Assembly (NCBI GenBank): GCA_034508935.3
Contig: CM067445.1
Coordinates: 45,720,837-45,784,836, forward strand
Direction: 5' to 3'
DNA: 64,000 nt
DNA from: Berghia stephanieae
Lineage: Eukaryota; Mollusca; Gastropoda; Nudibranchia; Aeolidiidae
Made by a program: the position numbers and the translations under genes. Shown here one piece after another: positions 55,799 through 64,000 of the stretch. A model generated the notes under the pieces. The model was given only the letters and a program-made list of their open reading frames with translations. It did not search any database and had not been told where the DNA came from. Numbering within the stretch: position 1 is the stretch's first letter; each line of letters opens with the position of its first letter.

Positions 55799-56915
55799 CA
55801 GTCGATAACGGATATTTCGAGATCGTCGGGACGTGGTAAAATGTTGATATAAGCGTGATGTCGATCTATCAATCATTCAAAAATAAAAATAAAAGGGAAA
55901 CATGAGAAAAGACGAGATAATAAGGGAAGTCGTTATTGATGATTTGGTGGCCTTAAAAAGGCCGATTTTGAAATTTATAACGCTTCATTTTATTTGACTA
56001 GGTCTGTTATTGTGGTCTGTCTCTGAATGCAAAGAAATTTTTATGGACCCTTTCCTCAGCACTGACGAGGACGTCAAATAATAAAGTGCCCTCGTAAAGT
56101 TGCTATGCAAAACAGTGTAGGGTCTTGATAGCTACTAGAGTGGTATGACCGGAAATTGGTCCCAATGGTGCGCTCGCCTCATCTGACTCCACATCGGCAA
56201 CAATGGCATCTTCTAAAATGTAACTATTGTCGAGTGGTATCGAGACTAAGTACCAGTAATAGTGGCATTAGCCTTGCCGATAATATTGAAACCGAGAAGT
56301 TGAGCATTGGCATTGCATAAAAGAGAAACTGAGAAAGTGATTATTTTGGGAAAGGGGGGGGGGGGGGGGGGGATAAGAAGTCTGCTTCATTTACCAGCAC
56401 TTAGACCGGGATTGACCAGGGAAGCTTGGACAGACGGTCTCGCACATAGTGGGTGATGTGGGGAGCGTTTCTCATCAGCCTATTTGTTGAAAGCCGTATA
56501 ATATTGATATCGAGAAAAGCTGACACGGCCCAGGACGAGAGTTGACTGCTGACATCATGGTTATGATCAATCAAGATTCGCTCGATGTCATTAAACAATT
56601 ATGTCGCATTGTCTTTGACTGTTATTTTACATCACAGCGTGATATTTCTGCATTTTCATTGGCTGTTGTGTTTTACTTCACTGCAGGATATCTTGACCGT
56701 ATATAAAGTGTATTCATTCTTTTTTTAGACAAATTATTGTCATGTCGGTATCAATGGTTCGCAACAGCGATATAATCGTCTCGTGGTAAAATTTAAGTCG
56801 ATATAGGTGAATTTTATTTACTAATGTTACATAGGGAAAAAAATGGGACTTTGATGTAATGTCGATATAAGCGTGATGTCGATATAACCGTTGTCCATAT
56901 ATCCGTTCTGCACTG
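55799..56915. mobile_element. Tc1/mariner (pogo-like) nonautonomous element, 1,117 bp
   Basis: Left CAGTCGATAACGGATATTTC; right, inverse, CAGTGCAGAACGGATATATG; TA on both sides (55797-55798, 56916-56917). 'gatataagcgtgatgtcgat' occurs near both ends. The middle has no transposase; a 65-codon minus frame (56401-56598) shows no domain. It is inserted in the tail of SINE family C. Contains a 21-nt G run (56353-56373). Confidence 0.75.
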
Positions 56916-56917
56916 TA

Positions 56918-57113
56918 TATACTCAAATTTTGTGTTGTGTGGGTGTGTGTGGAGGGGGAGGGGGGGGGGGAGGGTTCAGGCCACTTCATATGAATAGGTT
57001 CTATCCGACATTTGTTGACGAATGTCTGGATAATGATAATGTTGCTACAAGTTATCTTCAAGTGTCCAGAGGACAGGTTTTACATTGCCTTTGAAGATCC
57101 CTCCACCCCCACC

Positions 57114-57156
<43 letters not shown>

Positions 57157-57182
57157 CACACACACACACACACACACACACG
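56918..57182. repeat. G-rich patch and (CT)n(CA)n
   Basis: 'gtgtgtggagggggagg...' at 56940-56974, then (CT)n 57117-57153 and (CA)n 57156-57181. Confidence 0.8.
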
Positions 57183-57184
57183 AC

Positions 57185-57240
57185 CTGCAATAACATTCAT
57201 CATTCAGTCATCCATATCCAGCTTATACATATCAAGAACA
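57185..57240 (+). repeat. 56-bp unit repeated at the right end of the window
   Basis: 'ctgcaataacattcatcatt' to 'cttatacatatcaagaaca' recurs at 63945-64000 with two differences. Both copies directly follow a microsatellite. Confidence 0.85.
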
Positions 57241-57394
57241 GTGGATTTTCCTGTAACAACATGCAGTGCAGTGCAGTAAGCACTCCTCGTCTTTTTATTA
57301 CTCGTTTTCACGATTCCTCGTACTTAGTACTAATCTTAATATCTGACATTTACAAGTTTCCTTATTTTCTTTGTACAAATTTCATGTAATTCTC

Positions 57395-57900
57395 TCTTAA
57401 GATAAGATAAGATATACTTTATTGATCTTGAATGGAAATTAATACAACGTTACACATCATTCATCGTTATATTAGCACAGGTGTATACACTATCATGAAC
57501 TAATTGATGAAAATACGTAGCTAATTAAAAGCAAAAACAAACAAACAAACAAACAAAACAAACAAACAAACAAACATCAAATAAATACAATAAAATAAAA
57601 TATTCATAAAATATACAGCAGTTACGCAATGCTATAAAAATCGGACATGAAAGTAGAGTAGATGTTACACATCGCTCTTAAATATTTTGTCCGAGCAAGG
57701 AGAAGGAATACGTGTGACAAAGAACACAGAAAGATAACTACAATCTTTAACACAAGGTGCGATAAACATAAGTTGGCTATGTAAACCTTTTCTCGTCCTA
57801 CATGTTAACTGTCTTTGCAGGCTTCAGAACTCCTTATGAAGCGATTTGATCACAATGACTGGATATTGTGCGATATAAAAGCTCTAAATTAAAAAAAAAA
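57395..57900 (-). repeat. Possible LINE 3' end (Rex1/CR1-like tail)
   Basis: 'aagataagataagatatact' followed by 'ttattgatcttgaatggaaa' is the inverse of the short-repeat tail and terminus typical of Rex1/CR1-type LINEs. No coding frame remains. Includes an (AAAC)n stretch at 57535-57575. Confidence 0.45.
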
Positions 57901-58193
57901 AAAATTATGTCGTCATCCAAAATAGGAATAGGCCAGGTACAGCCTGCCAAGAAAGATAGACAAGAGAAATCGACAGAAGAAGAAAATAATTCTTAAGTCT
58001 TAACCGAAAGCAGACATGAGCTTGTTTTTAACATTGTTGCAATGGACATTTTGCGTTGCTTGAGAGTATTTCTGTTAAATGAACGCATATCAATTAATTT
58101 GTGTTTTCAGACAAGTTGCTTTAATACTATCATAGTTTGGTAAAGCGTTGTGTGGTGTAAAGTGCTTTATAATAAGGTGAGCTGATAAATAAT

Positions 58194-58324
58194 AGCAAGT
58201 TAACCATTACGTTTCCAAACTACAACGATTGATCAACGACGTGGAGGAAAACGATCAGTCTTCTTCGTTTTCCTCACGTCGTTGGTCGATCGTTGTAGGT
58301 TGGGAACTTAATCGTTAACTTGCT
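58194..58324. repeat. Fold-back palindrome, ~60-bp arms
   Basis: Left arm 58194-58254 and right arm 58265-58324 are inverse complements with one indel and about seven substitutions around a 10-nt loop (tcagtcttct). Arms include 'agcaagttaac', 'tacaacgat', 'caacgacgtg' and 'gaggaaaacga'. Confidence 0.85.
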
Positions 58325-61300
58325 AATATTGTAATAAATACGATCGACTTGTAAGTATATATGCAGGTCTTGACATCCGAACGCAATTATGGGCCTAGTT
58401 TAACGTCGTTGTTATGGACAATATTTTTGCGTCATTAATTTTTTTAAAAAATCCATTACAACAATGAGCCAATAATGAATTGGACTATAAGACCTGAAAA
58501 TAAGTGCACGTCGATACGAACAGATGCCTTGCAGGCAAACGGCATAGTATGTAATGGAAATTTGGTGAACTGGGAAATACAGTGAAAGGTGAATCAAGTG
58601 AAACGAGCTACACTCTATACTATTATAAATGATTTTTAACAAAATGAAATGGTGGCAATGAAATTGTACATTGGAGTTTTAGTCCCATTGCAGTACCCAA
58701 CGAGGTTGAGCGTTGTATTGTGACGAGGCTACCGAGCGAGTTCGCGACTGTGCGGCAATAAATTCGTCATAATATTGTAGGTAGTGGAAGACGAAACCAT
58801 TGTTGCTGCCAAAGAGGTAGATCGCACTTGGAATCACAGACTACTAGGAGTCCTGTGTTATCTATGCTTGGAATGGACGGTCCGCCATTGACATGGTGTC
58901 CGTCGTAAAGGTCTTTCGAACCTAATCACTTCGATTAATTAAAATTGTGGACTCTTGGTTTCTGTTTGTTTATAATCCATGGCTACTCGAGATTGTAATT
59001 TTATGTTCAATTCTGAAAGCAGACACTGAGTAAAGAAACTAGATAGAGACATAAGCTCGAGTCTTGCGATCAGCTGGCTCCAGTTCCATGTGTGTCTATT
59101 TTTCTCTCCCCACTCGCTATTTACACGAACGTCGATCTCTCGCTCTCCCCATCGATTCTCGGCTTGACGCGTCGCGTCCAAGTGTACGCTGAAAACCAAC
59201 GAACCATCACACCAATCACAAGCACACAACACTCAGTGGATGTGTTGTTTACGTTAGGGTTTGAGAACGAGGAGGCGACAGTATTTTCATTAACAAGATC
59301 CTTTATTTTTGTTCTCAACTTCTTAACGTTTGTACCTGAAATAATTTCTGTACTCTACGGTGATTACCGAGCAAGGCAAGTGTTCTTTTCTTGGAGTTGA
59401 ACTTTTACGGCATAACGGTTGAGCTGGGAGGATAAAATAGAGGTAAGCATGATTCTTTTCCAACTTCACGTTCAGTCATGCAATATTATTACTCAATATC
59501 GCAGTCATTTTCTTTCTACTGAATTACGAGATATGTCATCGGATTATCGCAGCGTGAACAGACTGTGTATGAACTTCTTGGATTATCGTCATGTCATAAG
59601 GCAAGGTAAGGCAAAGTTGTTGAGACAGTAAGAAAAGCTCGTCATTACTCTCTGAATGGTTACACCCTTACTCTCTTTAATACTCGCCCCTCTTGGTAAG
59701 GAAGCTGTGCCAAGGAGAACTGCACGCCTTTTGTTTTTCCACAACATGAACAGGAAATGTTTCTTCTTTGTTTTTTGTTTTTAATACATAGAGACAATAG
59801 TACTGATCAACAGATTCTTTTTGGACTTATTTTGAGAGGGACAATCGTTTTCATGAACAGCATCAATAGAAAATCCATTTATCTTCAGGAAAAATAATTG
59901 TTCTTTACGGTCTATCTCGAGACTCGAGAAAAGACCTAGATAACACAGGCGTCAGTCGCAGCTCTTGACCACAAAGTTAGTAATAGAGGCTAAGTCTAAG
60001 TTAAATGATTACAGCGGAACTTGACGCTAGATTTTAAAAAGACAATGCTTTATCTGCTCGGTCATTCACCTTAGAGAAAGCCGTTCGCAAAAAAAAAAAA
60101 AAAAAAAAATTTGATTACAGAAATTGACTAAGCTAATGCGGTCTGCAAAATTAAGTCTTTTTGAAAGAGAAAAACAAACAAAATATTATTGTCCGTCTCA
60201 CATTTGTAATTTTCCGAAAGAGTTTCACTGTAAGTTTTAACACACGTTTCAATACATATTTTAGTGCTTCTCCAAGCATCACTTTTATGGTTTTATCAAT
60301 GTCAATAAAGTCAAGAGCATTAATTGTTGAGATATCAAAAGATTGACAAAAAGCTTCTTCTTGTTGGAGTTGCGTACATAAAGGGAAAAACAAAATAATT
60401 TACAAAACCCTTTTCCATAATATCTACATCATGATCTTTACTTTTTGTTTGTTAGCTTGATTGTTGTATTGATGTTATGCTAGTAGCCTTATCCCGCCAT
60501 TTAAAAACGATATTATTATGTAAGCGGCTTGAGATAAAGATTATTCTAACCTGAACTCTGATCGCCTCTATCTCATAAACCACAAATCAAATCGTTATGA
60601 ATGGGTCCAATTGTTCTCTTATCAGAGTGAGTCCGGATAAAGTCAATGCTTCAAGATAAAATGCACTGTTGGATTTAAACAAAGTTCACTTTATCCATAT
60701 TCAAAGAACACAATGCATACTATGTATTACATACCTATTTGGAATAGAACAAAATATATTGACTAAAAAGAAGAAAAAAGAGAAATATTCTGATTCATAT
60801 GATTTATGCATAAGGCCTCAATGTTCTTTCGAATACCATAAAGATAGAAAACAAAAAAAAAAAAAAAACAAAAAAAAAAAAACAACACCCCCTAAAAAAA
60901 GCCCAAGCAAACAAGCAAAAAAAAAGAATAAAAACCGCAAAGAAAAAAAAAAAAGCCAGGATTCCCTTTGCTGGTCATAGTCATAGTGTGCCCTTGTCTT
61001 CAAATCGAATTTGCTATTTTTAGTACATACCTCGTTTTATCTTTGACGTGTTTATTTTGTCTCAGTACCTCATTTTATCGTTCACATGTTTATTTTGTCT
61101 CGGGTGCACATCGATTTTGTCTAAAAACAAATCTCAACAAACAAATTAAACGCATATTATAAGCACTTTGGACAACATGGGCGATTCTTGTTGACAGTTT
61201 AATTATGCCGTGGCTGAAGGGCGCATTTTAAACTTTTTTTTAAAAAAAAAAAAGCTTTTGACATTTTAATTGAGACATAAGCAAAATAAAAACATAAACA

Positions 61301-61439
61301 AAAACAGGAGTAGGTAATTGTATTTCATTTCAACGTAACGGACACATTTATCGAGATAACTCTAGTATTAAATTTGTAAGATATAGTCTAGGGTAGTCAG
61401 TGTGACTCGACACCATGTTGAATTCAATACATATTAAAT

Positions 61440-61440
<1 letters not shown>
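58325..61440. other. Intergenic DNA, no gene recognised
   Basis: Open frames of 60-100 codons occur (for example 59092-59400 plus) but none shows a domain, splice context or compositional change. 59885-60085 resembles a decayed inverse SINE A ('gcgtcagtcgcag'). 60850-60955 is A-rich, and 61158-61197 is a SINE D fragment. Confidence 0.5.

Positions 61441-61471
<31 letters not shown>
61441..61471. repeat. 31-nt G homopolymer
   Basis: Uninterrupted G run, the longest in the window; the strand could form G-quadruplexes and its length is uncertain in any read set. Confidence 0.95.
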
Positions 61472-61472
<1 letters not shown>

Positions 61473-62312
61473 GGCGCGGAGCGGAACTATAAAATTGACA
61501 ATTATTTGAATATTTATATGGCTATTAAACTCTCCCATTACACTTATATATCATCATTCATAATTTATAACTCGCATTGATTTTGCAATAAAATGAATGG
61601 ATAAATAATTGATTGTTGTTAAGGACAAAATTGACGACAGCCGATAATATGCAGTGACTAATTGCTTATTTGCATTTTGTCAGAAAAATCTTTTTTGGAA
61701 GTCTTCTGTTTAATTTTTGACGAAGAGGATAGCCCATAACCGTAAACTCACAAAATGTCGGGTTAACATTTTGGCCAGATATTATTTTTTTAAAAAAGAA
61801 GTCTTGGGTTTGGTTTTCAACATAGACGATATCCAATATTTTACCGCACACAGACTGACTAATCGCCTTTGTACATTTTGGCCACAAAACAAAGTTTTTG
61901 TTTTTGTTTCGAAGTCTCGGGTTTAACTTTCAAATTAGGGATGATTGTAACCGATCACAATACGAGGTTAAAGTTTTCTAGCCAAAAAAGGCAAACCAGA
62001 TGCCAGAAAGGAGTTTTAAAGCTAAAATAACCAGAAATGTTGTCATTTTAGTTTTAGTCAATTTAATAAATTTTAATCATGAAATTATTCGTTATTCTCA
62101 TTAAAACATTTATAAAAAGAACAAAACAAACAAAAAACAACCCAACTTAAACAAAGTCTCATATTTCGGACAACAAATTTACTTTAAATTTAATTTATTT
62201 TATGAGGCGATAGGCCACATTTAGAATAAGGCGTTATCTCAGAGTCTAGATCATAAAATACGTGATGGTCTTTTGGGAATTCATTGTCTATTGTGTGAAA
62301 GAAAATTGGTGT

Positions 62313-62868
<556 letters not shown>

Positions 62869-62880
<12 letters not shown>

Positions 62881-63085
62881 TTTCTTCTTACCCCCTCCCT
62901 CATTTCTCTCTCTATCTCTCGCCTTCTTCTCCTTCTTTCACCCGTCCTCCCCCCCCCCTCTCTCTCTCTCTATCTCCTCTCTCTCTCTCTCTTTTCTTTT
63001 TTTTCTTCTTACCCCCTCCCTCATTTCTCTCTCTATCTCTCGCCTTCCTCTCCTTCTTTCACCCGTCCCCCCCCCCCTCTCTCTA

Positions 63086-63136
<51 letters not shown>

Positions 63137-63231
63137 CTTTTTTTTCTTCTTACCCCCTCCCTCATTTCTCTCTCTATCTCTCGCCTTCTTCTCCTTCTTT
63201 CACCCGTCCTCCCCCCCCCTCTCTCTCTCTA

Positions 63232-63270
<39 letters not shown>
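62869..63270. repeat. Pyrimidine minisatellite, three units of 123-140 bp
   Basis: Each unit starts 'ttttctttttttttcttctt', runs 'accccctccctcatttctct', 'ctatctctcgccttc', 'tccttctttcacccgtcc' and ends in C-run plus (CT)n; starts at about 62869, 62992 and 63132. Open frames through it on both strands are artefacts. Confidence 0.9.
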
Positions 63271-63276
<6 letters not shown>

Positions 63277-63586
63277 GTGTGTGTGTTTGTCTCTCTCCGC
63301 CCCCCCCCCCTACCCCACGACTTTCGTTGTAAAATGGCACGCTCTTTCCCTCTAGTTCCCCTGTCCACTCTTACCTTTTTCCTCTGTCTTTCTCGTCCTC
63401 CTCCCAGTCTCTTCTTGGACTAGACACCGGACACAAGGATAGAGGGGCTCCTAGATTTACTCCCATGCTCTGTGTGAACTTATCCTCATTTATTTGCCTC
63501 TTTTTTCTTTACTGTTTTTTTTTTTTTAAACATAAGAAATATTTATATGCTTTACCGCATTTAGGGAATAACTGAAACTTTCTACA

Positions 63587-63587
<1 letters not shown>

Positions 63588-63683
<96 letters not shown>
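63588..63683. repeat. (ATT)n, about 96 bp
   Basis: Perfect ATT repeat. Confidence 0.95.
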
Positions 63684-63684
<1 letters not shown>

Positions 63685-63756
63685 CATTTATGGGACTGTC
63701 TCATCGCTTTTTTTTTCTGACCAAAGTGTGTAGTCGTTAGACTGCTCCGAAACATC

Positions 63757-63777
63757 CTCTCTGTCTGTCTGTCTGTC

Positions 63778-63839
<62 letters not shown>

Positions 63840-63857
63840 TATCTTCTATCTATCTAT

Positions 63858-63924
<67 letters not shown>

Positions 63925-63940
63925 CTCTCTCTCTCTCTCA
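63757..63940. repeat. (CTGT)n, (CT)n, (CTAT)n compound microsatellite
   Basis: CTGT about 63757-63777, CT to about 63840, CTAT about 63847-63920, CT to 63938, then the duplicated 56-bp unit that runs off the window. Confidence 0.95.
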
Positions 63941-64000
63941 TGATCTGCAATAACATTCATCATTCAGTCATCCATCTCCAGCTTATACATATCAAGAGCA

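Noticed and set aside
59092-59400. 102-codon plus-strand frame
   Set aside because: No domain, no splice context, and AT-rich composition like its surroundings; overlapped by similar-sized minus frames.

Overview
Eukaryotic, AT-rich, intron-rich DNA, most likely from a mollusc or another lophotrochozoan invertebrate. This is inferred from the gene structures, RTE-type LINEs, several tRNA-derived SINE families, long (ATT)n/(CT)n/(CA)n tracts and a 3' tail of the type 'GCGCCGTAAAACCCT + (AAAC)n'. The species cannot be named from the sequence. No viral, LTR or CRISPR element was recognised.

Three host genes are supported by matching splice sites and phases. (1) A minus-strand, four-exon gene (13274 down to 3018) encodes about 1,417 aa of an Asn/Ser-rich then Arg/Ser- and Lys/Glu-rich, probably nuclear, protein of unknown identity. 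(2) TAF10, plus strand, 18928-24487, four exons, 139 aa: a TFIID/SAGA histone-fold subunit. (3) GTF2H2 (TFIIH p44/SSL1), plus strand, 33253-50097, fourteen exons, about 402 aa, with one extra base in exon 4. TAF10 and GTF2H2 lie head-to-tail, so two RNA polymerase II general-factor subunits are neighbours. Inside the large intron of gene 1, on the opposite strand, lie exon-like pieces (6415-8131) that look like a small decayed or misassembled gene.

Most of the rest is repeats. 1-2.6 kb holds a TA-flanked mariner-like MITE inside an older SINE. 14-18 kb holds a 330-bp (GAA)n tract, LINE fragments of at least two clades, a near-perfect 91-bp palindrome and microsatellites. The introns of TAF10 and the 24.5-33 kb spacer hold SINEs and copies of a ~500-bp element ending in a covarying hairpin. 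GTF2H2 introns hold a fold-back element, a 2.28-kb TIR element filled with CCACCACATCATC-type satellite (39.58-41.87 kb), and a near full-length RTE LINE with a 14-bp target duplication (44.1-47.3 kb). Downstream of GTF2H2 is a three-level nest: an RTE LINE (51.7-55.2 kb) inside a hairpin-tail element inside a SINE. That LINE begins exactly at a predicted HDV-like ribozyme. 55.8-64 kb holds no recognisable gene: a second TA-flanked MITE, a fold-back palindrome, a 31-nt G run, and duplicated (CT)n-rich minisatellites.

The three clear genes all have roles in, or composition suggesting, transcription or RNA handling. Nothing shows a shared operon-like control, and the window does not reveal a new multi-gene system. 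The most notable signals are the ribozyme-like LINE start, the covarying tail hairpin, the satellite-filled TIR element and the GTF2H2 frameshift.
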